A DNA stretch of 13,075 nt, from NCBI RefSeq assembly GCF_000344685.1, contig NW_006920412.1, positions 70,764 through 83,838 of the forward strand, given 5' to 3'. Positions 1 to 9,183 of this stretch are shown here, piece by piece (position 1 is the first letter of the stretch; each line of letters opens with the position of its first letter). The notes beneath the pieces are model-generated. The model was not told where the DNA came from, ran no database searches, and saw only the letters and a list, made by a program, of their open reading frames with translations. Made by a program: the position numbers and the translations under genes. Source of the DNA: Gloeophyllum trabeum ATCC 11539. Lineage: Eukaryota; Basidiomycota; Agaricomycetes; Gloeophyllales; Gloeophyllaceae.

Positions 1-16
1 TTTTTCCTTCCAGGCG

Positions 17-190
17 TCAGCAGCGGTAGAGTCCTGGTAGTACCGAGACGACGACAGCTGGCTGCGTGATGCTGCCATCAACATTCCCCCAGAGGCCTTG
101 GGACATAAGGTACGCCATCATTTGCTCGGACCAGGTAGGCCAGTTCGAGCCGTCGAGGACGGGGACAACAGCGATCAGATTGTTTGACAT
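17..190 (-). pseudogene. gag: copia gag N-terminus, partial and probably frameshifted
   Basis: The ATG at 190-188 opens a 57-codon frame whose residues 12-40 have the signature of the copia Gag N-terminal domain (UBN2/DUF4219 type): LDGSNWPTWSEQMMAYLM followed by SQGLWGNVDGSI. Gag builds the cytoplasmic virus-like particle that packages element RNA. The frame stops with TGA at 19-17. Another frame then carries DSTAADAWKEK to the window edge, which fits the usual continuation of this domain, so a frameshift between about 70 and 35 is likely. Only the first 60 or so residues lie in the window. I recognise the domain from its Gly-Ser-Asn-x-x-x-Trp core; the exact family member is not known. Confidence 0.68.
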
Positions 191-482
191 TGTTGCGGAG
201 CGGTTGAGAGATCTGAAATCTGTATTGAGATCTCATCAGTATCAGCGAAGCTATGCAGCCCAATAAGGGCGCACTGCTCCATGCTGTTGGCTCCATTAGG
301 GAGTTACCCCAGGATCGATCATCAAGCCTGATGGCTGCTGATAACAGCGCCTACGGCGATGATCACGCATCAAGCCACACTGCAGCCTGTGAGGGCGCAT
401 AGGGCGATGCACAGGTGAGCGAGGCGCAACGCGCTGCAGCGAGTTACCGCGCAGACGCAAGCTGCCTTTTGGGCTCATAACC
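191..482 (-). other. copia element A untranslated leader
   Basis: This stretch lies between the primer-binding site and the gag start codon, where copia elements carry the 5' untranslated leader and packaging signals. Short ATG-initiated frames exist (for example 511 to 296 on the minus strand) but none resembles a protein. No separate gene is seen. Confidence 0.6.
471..482 (-). other. primer-binding site, initiator tRNA-Met anticodon arm type
   Basis: Directly after the LTR end (minus strand, ...TTCATCA) comes GGTTATGAGCCC. Its complement, GGGCTCATAACC, is the anticodon arm of eukaryotic initiator tRNA-Met with anticodon CAT in the middle, not the tRNA 3' end. Drosophila copia and related elements use such a half-tRNA primer. 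The last LTR bases ATCA extend the match towards the next stem bases of the tRNA if one gap is allowed. Confidence 0.7.
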
Positions 483-613
483 TGATGAAGAGTTATGGGG
501 GGCAGCAGCACGCACAGTGCGCCCTACACAACTCACCTGTATTGGTTGGATGCTGTAGCTACTGGTAAAGCTCGTATAAACGACCCTTGTCATTAGGCAG
601 CAGAGCTGCAGGG

Positions 614-621
614 TTTATATA
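614..621 (-). promoter_or_regulatory. TATA box of LTR1
   Basis: TATATAAA on the minus strand, in the middle of the LTR as expected for the U3/R border, and identical in all three LTRs. Confidence 0.65.
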
Positions 622-728
622 CACAGTGGCCCATAGGCTGACTAAGCTACGTGGAATATCTATAATCCTACTGAGCTCCACCTATGATGTCACTGACCCA
701 CATGAGCTCCGTGCCCTGTACAATAATG

Positions 729-781
729 GAATATACCAGAATATTCCAGAGGGTTCCGGTACGTTCTGGTGCATTGTAGAA
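729..781 (-). promoter_or_regulatory. heat-shock-element-like GAA/TTC array in LTR1
   Basis: In LTR sense the order is TTC, then GAA-n7-GAA-n7-GAA-n2-TTC-n7-TTC. All units fall in the 5-bp alternating register of a heat-shock factor site. Substitutions relative to LTR3 in this stretch lie between the units, not in them. Binding is inferred, not shown. Confidence 0.4.
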
Positions 782-812
782 CCTGGCGGCTAAGTCAGCG
801 CCTAGTTCAACA

Positions 813-1308
813 TCGGGCACCCGAGGTCATACTCGATATCCCCTTTTCTTGTCCTGTGGACATATGGAACGTCGGCGTCTTGGTAGGTCTCGTTGTGTTC
901 AGCCTATTCCCGTTGCTCAAGGTCTATGCCATTTCTCAGTTATGGCACATGTTTGAGAGGAAGTCCCTGTACGACCCGTACCTGCCTGACGGCAGGGAGG
1001 CGCTGGTTGTGCACTTGGCGCAGATGGTGGCCAGAATGGGGCCGCCGCCGCCGGAGCTGTTGTCGCGCTCGTGCCGGCCGACATTCATCGAGCTGAACTA
1101 TTTCGAGCCGAGCGGACAGTGGAAGGGGCCCGTGCCCGTTCCGTCCGGGATGTCGCTCGAGTCGCTTGAGACCCGCCTGGAGGGCGAGGAGCAGGCTGAG
1201 TTCTTGCGGTTCATTCGGCGGTGCCTGCAGTGGGACCCGGGAAAGCGGGCCACCGCAGCGGAGCTCTGTCGAGATCCTTGGGTGAACCCTGTCCTGAAGG
1301 CTTCTTGA
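813..1308 (+). pseudogene. SRPK-like protein kinase, C-terminal lobe only, cut by copia element A
   Basis: Right after the LTR the frame reads RAPEVIL (subdomain VIII, the APE motif), then VDIWNVG (subdomain IX, with its conserved Asp), a 57-nt intron at 883-939 (GTAGGT..CTCAG, phase 0), then LWHMFERKSLYD and FLRFIRRCLQWDPGKRATAAELCRDPW (subdomain XI with the invariant Arg), ending in TGA at 1306-1308. The order and spacing are those of a Ser/Thr kinase C-lobe; DPYLPDGREALVVHLAQMV is typical of the SRPK-like kinases expanded in basidiomycetes. The ATP site, catalytic loop and DFG are missing. They would lie left of the element, outside the window. With the gene split by a retrotransposon on the opposite strand, this part cannot give a working kinase alone. 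The reading frame itself is clean, so the insertion looks recent. Confidence 0.8.
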
Positions 1309-2560
1309 AATCCATTATCTTGCTTGCCTTCCAGGTCTTCTGTGTCATGGCATCGCTGTCAATCCCTCCGCCCTCGGACCGTGTGTTTCCGTTCGAACGA
1401 TGCAACTATTTAATTTCCCCCTCTATGTGCCCGATACTGTGCTGTCGTGTTCATGTTTCGGATGCGGGAAGAGCCCCTGAGCAATAAAACATCGGATACC
1501 CCGCACGCACTCGGTTCAGACACCTACTGGGCCTTTCCCGTATGCTTGACATGAACTATCCAAGTCTCTGTACACCGACACTGAGCGAACATGATTCCGG
1601 AGGCACGTCCCTACATCTTCAGTGCACAGATATCCAGGGTCGAGGAGAACAGGGGGTTCTCCGCCATACAAGTATCGGACCGGGAGGTTGATAATACGCG
1701 GGAGATCTATCACTCCCGTTTCCGGCGACGCGCATAGACAGAGATTGGTGAATCATCTAGTCAGGGATGACCAGCGGTGCATTTCGCGGGATTGACTTGG
1801 AGATGTCGCAGAAGTCCGATTCCGGGCACGACGACGGGAGTCGTTCGCGAAGGATCGCATCGCAGTCCACCCTATGGCGGCACAAGTGGGAGATCAAGCG
1901 CTGTGATAGTGAGCGCGCAAGGTAGAGAACCATCAGCGAGCGCTTGACAGCTTCGAGAAGGACGCTCGAGTGAAAAACTCACTTTGTTTCTTAGGTACTA
2001 GTACTGGTAATTGAGTGGATCAGTACAGCTAGCTCTCGATTGGTTTCGCGTCAATGACGTCGGTCTATCAAGTAACGGTACGCCTCGCTAGTATCCCATC
2101 TTCCTCAAGCTCGCGGGACGAGGTGCGAGTCTGAAGTTCACGCGGATGGTCACTCGAAGTAAAAGAACTCGCGACGAGCATATGTGCCGTCGCATTCACT
2201 TGCTCTTGAGCAGCTCAAATTGAGTCCATGTAAATAGAGGCTGACGCCGTGTCTCATTCCTCGCCCTAACCCTAGACTAAATGCAATCCTGGCCGAGGGT
2301 GGCGGCGCGCAGGACAAGAGGCGCAGACTGGCGAGGGCTTCGACCTCCTTGATAGAATAAAAGTAAATTAAATAACTTGATACGATGTGCATGTTCACCT
2401 CCAGGAGTGGCTACGGGTGCCGCAGCCAGTTTTACATGACCATGGTGTACTGCAGATGCAAGAGTGCTAGTCATGCTGTACTCGGGACCACGGAATGCTA
2501 TGTTATGACCATCTCTATAAGTCGCCCACAGCGAGAATGGCATGCTTGGGGATCCCGGTG
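1309..2560. other. no recognised gene
   Basis: Apart from the possible kinase 3' UTR, the open frames here are short (under 100 codons), overlap on both strands and resemble no family I know. A short telomere-like stretch, CCCTAACCCT, lies at 2264-2273. I see no tRNA, terminal inverted repeats or transposase remnant. Confidence 0.5.
1483..1488 (+). terminator. candidate polyadenylation signal of the kinase gene
   Basis: AATAAA lies 175 bp after the kinase stop codon, a plausible 3' UTR distance. The motif alone is weak evidence in fungi. Confidence 0.3.
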
Positions 2561-3648
2561 CATCACTATCCACCATTCATTTCAATGGGACTCTGCCAGA
2601 GGCCAGAGTGAGTTTGTGCTGTAGACAACCGGGCACAGTCACAGTGGCCCCACCATACCCACGCCCAGGCCAAATCTTCGTGCCGCACAAACTGCACGGA
2701 CCCAAAGCTCCACTTCATCGCCCGGGCCTCCCGCCTCTCACCCGCCGGAATTCGCAGCGCAAGTATCCCCCGTACGCGCGCCGTCCCGGGAGAAGGCCCG
2801 CCGAGCGTGCACCAAGCGGCCACGCGATCCTGCCCAGCCGGCACGCCCGCCGGACATGCACGCGAGGGCACGCCCGCCGGTACATCGCGCGCGGCAGACC
2901 GTACTCCGGCGTGTACAGCACCACACCCGCCGGAGGGCTGGACGGGGGGCTGGCACGCAAGCCGGACGGGTACACGCGGGCTGTGACATGTCCGTCACGG
3001 CGGGCGGGGGGTACGCAGAAGTCGTCGTCGTACAGGCGGGGCAGGCGGCGGCGCGGGGTGCTGGTGCGTCCACGGGGGAGGATGGATGTTTCCGAGGCTG
3101 CGCACACGCCGCAAGAAAGGGAACACTCGCCCCCTCGCCACATCCCCGTACCCCCGTCGCACCACCCCACCTTGCGTGTTCCTGGGCCGCAACAGGACAC
3201 GGCGGAGGTGGAGGGAGAAGCGAGACGCGGACGCATGGCCCGCAACCCCCGGTGCTCTTACTCAAACCACCCCCCCTGCCGTGATCGAAAGCGGCGAGCG
3301 AGCGACGGGGAAGATGCGAGGGCGTGGCGGCGGCGGGGTGCGGTTGGAACGCCGCCCACGCTGTCCTTGTGCTCCCGTGATCCAGATCCGGGAAGAGGGA
3401 TGGAGGGACGCAAGTGCACGTGGACGGCGCGCAGGCTGCGATGGAAGCGGGTGGGTATCAGATCAACGCGGGAGGAGACGGCCGCGCTGCGGAGGACGGA
3501 GTTCGCAGGCGGCGGGCGGGGTTCTGCTAACAGGCTGAAGTACACGAGCGGGGCGGCGAGGTCGGGGGGAGAGAAGGGATACTACACTCAGACGAAGTTG
3601 CCGCCTTTCCTGCGGATGAGTGGATGTGAACAGGGCATGGGCCCGTCC
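2561..3648. other. GC-rich intergenic stretch with many spurious open frames
   Basis: Long open frames overlap on both strands (up to 452 codons on plus, 176 on minus). Their products are all Arg/Pro/Gly-rich with no domain, as expected where GC content makes stop codons rare. The plus strand is strongly G-rich from about 2930 to 3900, which continues into the OB-fold gene and reflects its coding strand being minus. A 14-bp motif GGCACGCCCGCCGG occurs at 2840-2853 and 2867-2880, with relatives (CCCGCCGG) nearby. The stretch lies downstream of the OB-fold gene and includes its 3' UTR. I do not call a gene. Confidence 0.45.
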
Positions 3649-4559
3649 TCACGCGGACAGGCCCGCGACGCGCTGGAACCACGCGACGACGGCGGCGACG
3701 GCGCGCACGGCGGCGTCGCTGCGGGCGAGGCGCAGGTCGGGGCGCAGGCGGGCGTCGGCGCGGGAGGCGGGGAGGGAGCGGTAGCAGATGTCGAGGGCGC
3801 TGCCGAGGAACGGGGAGGCGGTGAGGGCGGGGGTGTCGGTGTGGTTGGGGGTGCTGGCGGGGGAGACGTCTGCGGCGGGCGAGTGAGTATATGCAGATAA
3901 GGAGGAAGGACGGAGGGTAAAGGCGCACTCGATAGGAGGACGACGTCCCCGCGCGTGACCGCGCCGCCCCACGCCTCCGCGACCTCCCTCCACGCCGTGA
4001 CCTTGCCCACCGCGCGTTCGTCGCCGACGATCATCCTGAGCACGCTCACCTCCCTCCCCGCGTCGCGCCCCTGCTTGATCCTGACCACGTCCGGGCCGTC
4101 GACCTCGAGCACCGCAACGAGCGTGTTGACTTTGCGTGAGTGGGACGGGAGGGAGGAAAGCGGGGTGAGGGCGTGCAGGGAAAAGTGAAAGGCAGGAAAG
4201 TGCGCGATGGACGAGGCGTCCGAGTACGTGTGGAACGACGTTTCCTGCGTCTCGAGGAGGGAGGGGACGGACGCGGACGACGACGTTGGCGCGGACGGGC
4301 TCGTGTGTGCGACGGGCTGGGAAGCGGAGGGCGGCCAGCTGATCGCCGTCGTGTCATCCTCGTCGCTGTCGTCAAAGATGATCCCCCCGTAGTACTCCGA
4401 CACGCGCCGGCCCGCCTCTTCGAGCGTCGCCGGCGGGAGGATCAGCGACTGCTCCGATGGGTGCTCGTCGGCGTTTGTGATGGTCTGCCAGTGGTGTGTT
4501 GGAGTAGTGGGCACTGGACGGGCCGGAGGGGCGCCCAGGAAGACGCGATAGCGAGGCAT
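3649..4559 (-). CDS. OB-fold protein, possibly Shieldin subunit 2 OB1-like (two exons)
   Basis: Exon 1 runs 4559-3929 and exon 2 runs 3869-3649. The intron 3870-3928 is 59 nt, GTGCGC..CGCAG, with a TACTCAC branch-site-like motif. Splicing joins GDVVLLS to NVSPASTPN and gives 283 residues. I chose the ATG at 4559 (MPRYRVFLGAPP) over the in-frame ATG at 4586 because the protein takes on a regular character there. Residues 1-50 are Pro-rich and hold THHWQTITNADEHPS. An acidic patch IIFDDSDEDD lies at about 60-70, then a Ser-rich linker. At about 144-212 there is a beta-rich domain, LVAVLEVDGPDVVRIKQG then VTAWREVAEAWGG and RGDVVLL, with OB-fold character. The C-terminus has ALDICYRSLP and AVVAWFQRVAG. 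From memory this resembles basidiomycete proteins annotated as Shieldin subunit 2 first OB-fold domain, which would mean single-stranded DNA binding in double-strand break repair. The gene model is firm; the family name is tentative. Confidence 0.72.
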
Positions 4560-4630
4560 AAAGGAGAGAGAAGGAAGCACAGCCACTCAGAGACGCGCCC
4601 GAGTCGATCGGTGGCTGTGCTGAGCCACAG

Positions 4631-4636
4631 ACGCGT
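4631..4636. promoter_or_regulatory. MluI cell-cycle box (ACGCGT) upstream of the OB-fold gene
   Basis: ACGCGT lies 72 bp upstream of the ATG at 4559, with a second copy at 4892-4897. In ascomycete yeasts this is the MBF site of G1/S-expressed replication and repair genes, which would suit a DNA-repair protein. A six-base palindrome is expected about three times by chance in a window of this size, so this is only suggestive. Confidence 0.2.
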
Positions 4637-5456
4637 CAACTCGACTCGCCGATGTCATTCTTCCATGCCTCGAATCCCTCTTGCGTTGGGTCGGGGAACT
4701 TCGGGTGCGAAGGTGGTGTCGGAGCGCTCCTGCGCGGTCGCCGTCTCACTCATCGGATGTGTCAACTTTCTGCGCGCCTGGCTTTGCGATCCGGGAAGGT
4801 AAGGTTAATACTGTTTTAACCCTAACCCTTTGAAGCAGTTTGTTCACGGCACGGTCGCTAGCCCGTCCATTTGGACGAGCCACACCCCCGTACGCGTGTC
4901 ACCTCCACACCTTCTCTTCCATCGAGCATACCTCGGAACGAGTTTGCGTCAGATCAGAGCCATGTCCCACCACCGTTCTTGTCGACGCTCATTTTCCCCC
5001 GGCTCCCGCATCCGTCTTTCCATCTATTTGATGCCCCAGTCCTCTCCAGGCGCGCATCAACTAGACGCAAAGCCGTCTGTCGGGCACCAGGGGACACTCC
5101 CGGTCCGTGTTCTTGTAAATCTTTGCCCCCTCCATCACCCGAGCTCACACCGACAACCGCACTGATATACTCGGCGACCAGCATCTAAAGTCGGTTCCGC
5201 GCCGCCACTATCGAAGCAACCGCAGCCTATCAGCCCCTATCCCTCGTAATCCAGCTCATTACACACCCACGCGCTTTCACCCCCTCCCCTCCTTTCGTTC
5301 CATCGCACACCTTGCTCAGAGAGCCCGTATCACTCCTTCACGACGCCTACGCCCCTCTTCTCTCTTCTACCACCGAGACGGGTGCCTCGGCCACCCCTCT
5401 TGGCAAAAATTCATTCTCCACGATTACCGACGCGACTACCCGACTAGCCAGAGCCT
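4637..5456. other. no recognised gene; pyrimidine-rich promoter-like stretch
   Basis: Several overlapping plus-strand frames (4830-5188) give Ser/Pro/His-rich products with no domain. From about 5180 to 5410 the plus strand is strongly C/T-rich with runs such as CACCCCCTCCCCTCC, which resembles basidiomycete promoters just before a plus-strand start codon. Yet no convincing gene follows. A telomere-like TAACCCTAACCC lies at 4817-4828. Confidence 0.35.
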
Positions 5457-7336
5457 GTGGAGAAACCCAAACGCGGGCGTGGTAATAGGTGGCAGCAAAG
5501 TGGCAGCACTAAAAACGACGGTAAGGCCAACCCTGCCGCAGACTCCCCTATGTCCCCTAGGGAGCGCTCGTCGTCGCACTATCGCTTTCGTCGACCAATT
5601 GGCCCTGCGGCCGGGAGCACTTGCCGGCGGGTTATCTCAGTATCAGTATCAGGTGTCAGAGCTGAAGCGCTTGGATCTGGCAGGGAACGTACCGCTACGC
5701 ATACGCCGGCGCGCTGTCTGCGGGAGACTCGTCGACGTAGACAGATAGTCAGAAGAGGCGGGCTCGTACCTGCGTCAGAGCGAACACGACCGTGCACAAG
5801 TGACTAACACAGGAACCCATCGCACCAGGAAAATTGAAGATAACGTACGATGTATCCGACCCGACACTCCCGTTACTTATCATCAACCCGCCAGTCGCAT
5901 TATACATAGCTGAACGTCCACCGCCAGCTGGCGTGCGAGTATACCGGCGCGCCCGTAGCCCCTCCTCCACCCCTGCCCAATCACCGCAACGCATTCAAAT
6001 CCAAATCGGAGCGTTTGTGGCCGCGATGACTCGACCCACCGTCGATGTCATACCTCGCACCCGCGAATGCTCCCGGTTGCTCTCCAGTGGTTTCTTCAAC
6101 ACGGCGCGAACGCGGTTTGCCCGCCGAGTCGTCGTTCACCCTCGTCTTTCCGCGTGACCGCGAAGCCACGCACGTCCAGGCAAGGTTGATACCGTCTCCC
6201 GAAGGAGCTGCGCGGTGCATCCTCGCGCGCGGGGTCTCCGAGACCAAGTCCCAGAGCGTGTCCCGACTCCGATCGCATCGTCCCACTTGCCACTCGTCAC
6301 ACCCCCACTGGCAGTCCAGCCAGCCGTGGACTACGCCAGCACGCACTTACACCTCGGCCAGACGAGCGAGCGCACTCCTTCGAGTTCCCGCACGCGAAGG
6401 TTGACCCCGTGACTCGCCGCCCTGCACGTTCTCGGTGCGCGCGACTCGAGAATTAATCACGACCCACCCTGCGCGCGATGCATGCTCGTCAAGGAGATTC
6501 TGATCATTCCGGTGCGCTCCGTCGTACGCCTCTTCTCACCCCCCCCCCCCCGGGGAATTCGTGGGTACGGAGCTACAGACCCTGCCCCTGTCTAGTATCC
6601 ACAGTTACCCGACCTTCGTGTTTATAGGGCAAGGCATCCCCCATCCAATCCACCTCCGACACTGATGCACTCCTCGCCTGTCCCGTGCCCCTGACGGGGA
6701 CTCCGAGCCGGCGGGGAAGGCTAGAAGGTATCAATAACGAGTCGCTCGCGCGTCGGGGAGGTTTCTATTGTGTATTTCCTGTGACGCCACTTCCTTATCA
6801 CGCTGGGGCGGGGGGCTCTGACGGGCATCAAGTACGCGAGCCTCCTGTGCTGGTCGGCGCCGGCTCCCCGGAACGGATCTCTCCAGAGATGGGCACGCCT
6901 CGGAACTCGGATTTATTCCGATGGCAGCTTTGCTCACCATCCCGGCCGGCTGCTGGAAGAATGCACAGCGCCCTCCGAGGCCTCTGCCAGTGCGATCGGG
7001 ACATATTCCGTCTGTGCTGCGGTAGTGCTAGAATGCTCCGTGGGTGTTCCACGCACATCCCGTCGTGGGGGTTTATTAGACGGTGAATTCTCAGTGACCA
7101 TCAAGACTAGGGGACTCGATGGTGGTCGATGTCGTAAGGGCGGCGTAGCATTAGGAAGAACAACAAAAAGATACAGACCGACCGGACTGCGGTCTTTAGT
7201 GCACTTGGCATAGTTCCCATGGACTACATGTGCTCGAATAGTCATACAATTCGTGCCGGAACGCATAGTGCTCTCTGTAACGCCAGAGATGAAGTAACGT
7301 ATCACTCTCCCCGCAGAACCCTGCCGAAGACCTAGA
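5457..7336. other. no recognised gene
   Basis: Open frames of 60-133 codons occur on both strands (for example 5457-5807, 6045-6404 and 6685-7086 on plus; 7305-6934 on minus), but none has a motif I recognise and none stands out from its overlapping neighbours. A run of 13 C residues sits at 6539-6551. The 123-codon minus-strand frame at 7305 starts 32 bp after the F-box stop and may be 3' UTR. A multi-exon gene of an unknown family cannot be excluded. Confidence 0.4.
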
Positions 7337-9183
7337 TTAGATGCTCATGACATAACACTCCGTGCACGGATAACAGTCCTAAGCGCGTCGTAATCAGGTC
7401 CCGGGCGGCGTCCAGCACTGTGCTGCACTCACGTAAATCAGGAGTAGGTTGTCCTCGGTGATCGCTATATCCCACTGGCATCCTTTGTACCGCGTCACCA
7501 ATGAAGGCAGGCGCCGCTCTGCCATTGCACATTCGAGGAACTGAGTACGATTAATCCACATTTCCTGGTCACTCGCCTTGAAGGCAGCATGCACCTGCAG
7601 GGCCCCTTCGCGCAGCTCTCGGCGAAACCTGCGCGCTCTGAAATCATGAAGCAGAGCTGTGTCTCGTGTGATGCTCGAGGGATGCAGTCCTCGGTGCATA
7701 GAGGGAGGCCACTCAATCGAGCGACCCGCGGCCATCGGCTGCCTGCGGGATGCCGTGCCATAGCTCTGGAAGGGACCGGTCATAAATGTGCTCGCCGCAC
7801 CCCAGTCTTCCCATGGCCACATTTTCTGCGAGCCGGGGTGACTGATGCTATGCTGGATTCTGGAAAGAATGACCGTGGCGGGGATGACATGCGTCAGCTC
7901 GAGATGGTAGTCACCGTGGCCATCGTCAACATCCTCCTCGCCAACGGAGGATCGCATCTTGTCATAGGCCATCTCCAAGACCACGTATTCTTCCGAGAAC
8001 GACGGGCGAAAGACACCCTCGCCTTGATCTTCCGACGGGTAGCGGAACCGCTGGATCTGCCAGGAAAGAAAACGGTGTTCATAAGGCGGGTAAATGAGCG
8101 CACAGCAGTATCCATCCCCTTCCCACAGAACCGGGCGATAGCAAATTCGCCTGGTATGGATCTCATAGACTTCGATCCGCGGAGAGTACGCCATCCCGAG
8201 CTGCGGAGCCAGCAGCAAATAGTCGCGCAAGAATGCATACCCATAGTGTGCATCCAGGTTGCTCATCCACTGCAGGGGTGCACAGTGAGTAAATCGAAAT
8301 GCAGCATCGGTGCAAAAGAACTCACGAAACACACTGTTCCATTTTTCCACGACCAGACAATCAGTTCCTTAGTGAATTCCCCATCCATCGGCGGGCATCG
8401 TACTCCTAGAAAGTCCCCCGTTAGGCAGAGGTCGAAGCGGTCGTCCATGTCATACTCTCGACCGTGCGGGAAAGACATTTGGGTGTCAGTGGCGAGGGGA
8501 TGTGGCTCGCCGGTGGATATACTCCAGAGGTATATAGCGGGTGGTTGTGAATCCGACAGTATGGCAATCAGGTCTTGCGCAGGATCTATCGCATAGGCTT
8601 TAATGGGAAAGCCGACGTTCTCGATGCGCCACTCCTTCGATCGTACACCCCGTGCATGGCCTGGTAGCACACTGAACGCCAGGGTGGAGTCCCCGACACA
8701 CCGAGCGAGAACCTTCCCCGAGAGCTGCACCATATGTGCGTCGCGGCACGGGAGCTCCTCCACGGTTGCAAAGGCGAGCCGGCTCCAAGAGTTGGTATGC
8801 TTACGCACTCGTTCCAGTCGTTCCGCCATACTGACGTCGCTCGGTGCACCATCGACCATGCCAGCAACATCCAATTCTATCTTGTATTGCAGGAGGACGG
8901 ACTTGTCGATGACTTCCTGCATGTGGCGATTGACCTAGCGAAGGTATCCATATTGATGGTCCGCTGAATGTTCCGGACCTATGAGGAAACCATGTCTCTC
9001 ACCTGACGACAGGTCAATAGCGACCTCAAATCCAACGCATAAAGCACTCGCTCGATGATCTCAGTCGGCAGCAGATCGATATGAACCTAGAGTCCATTCG
9101 TTCCATTCCTACTTACATAATAAATTTCTAAGACCCACCATGATCCTGTTCCCAGACCCTTTCCAGAGCAGCACCGGCGACAT
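7337..9183 (-). CDS. F-box protein with a beta-propeller-like body (five exons, intact)
   Basis: Exons: 9183-9139, 9086-9003, 8934-8326, 8269-7433 and 7378-7337. The introns are 52, 68, 56 and 54 nt (9087-9138, 8935-9002, 8270-8325, 7379-7432), all GT..AG and phase 0. They give 538 residues, or 524 if the ATG at 9141 is used; the start is the least certain part. The F-box is built across intron 2: HIDLLPTEIIERVLYALDLR, SLLTCRQ, then VNRHMQEVIDKSVLLQYKIE, the Leu-Pro-x-Glu start being diagnostic. The body has blade-like strands such as DPAQDLIAIL, IYLWSISTGE and LIVWSWKNGTV, then MWPWEDWG and CQWDIAITEDN near the end. F-box proteins bind Skp1 and present substrates to an SCF ubiquitin ligase; the body would choose the substrate, which is unknown. 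The paralogue at 11355-13075 shares the intron after WSWKxGTV. This frame has no stop or frameshift, so the copy can be functional. Truncated copia element B lies upstream, with its LTR about 700 bp from the start. Confidence 0.82.

Larger units (their letters stand above)
1..812 (-). mobile_element. Ty1/copia LTR retrotransposon A, 5' end (runs off the left edge)
   Basis: Read on the minus strand this is the start of a copia element in canonical order: 5' LTR (812 to 483), primer-binding site (482 to 471), untranslated leader of about 290 nt, and the gag start at 190. The rest of gag, pol and the 3' LTR would lie left of base 1. The right boundary abuts kinase coding sequence, so the element was inserted in that gene in opposite orientation. 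The target duplication cannot be tested here because the other end is missing; the prediction is that TCGGG (813-817) also flanks the missing 3' LTR. The possible gag frameshift suggests a copy that can no longer move by itself. Confidence 0.85.
483..812 (-). mobile_element. LTR1: 5' LTR of copia element A (330 bp)
   Basis: The minus strand reads TGTTGAAC at 812 to TTCATCA at 483, the TG..CA ends of an LTR. It differs from LTR3 (12504-12832, opposite orientation) at about 11 positions over 330 bp. A TATA box (TATATAAA, minus strand, 621-614) places the transcription start near 590. Upstream of it, 729-781 holds the GAA/TTC array described separately. As a 5' LTR it would drive leftward transcription of gag-pol. 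Confidence 0.9.

Noticed and set aside
587..793. 68-codon open frame present in LTR1 and again in LTR3 (12523-12729)
   Set aside because: The two products are nearly identical because the LTRs are copies of one repeat. The frame runs antisense to LTR transcription and is not a gene.
473..817. LTR1 as a solo LTR
   Set aside because: The flanks (TAACC and TCGGG) do not match, and a primer-binding site and gag start follow on the minus strand, so it is the 5' LTR of a longer element.
2542..3900. 452-codon plus-strand open frame
   Set aside because: Its product is Arg/Gly/Pro-rich with no domain, it overlaps antisense to exon 2 of the OB-fold gene, and several other long frames overlap it in a GC-rich stretch.
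4140..4802. 220-codon plus-strand open frame
   Set aside because: It is the antisense shadow of OB-fold gene exon 1, with a low-complexity Arg/Gly product.
6539..6551. 13-base C run as a functional element
   Set aside because: It is a plain homopolymer with no gene context, and its length may even be a sequencing artefact.
7589..8596. 335-codon plus-strand open frame
   Set aside because: It lies antisense to the long exons of the F-box gene, whose minus-strand frame has clear family motifs and matching introns.
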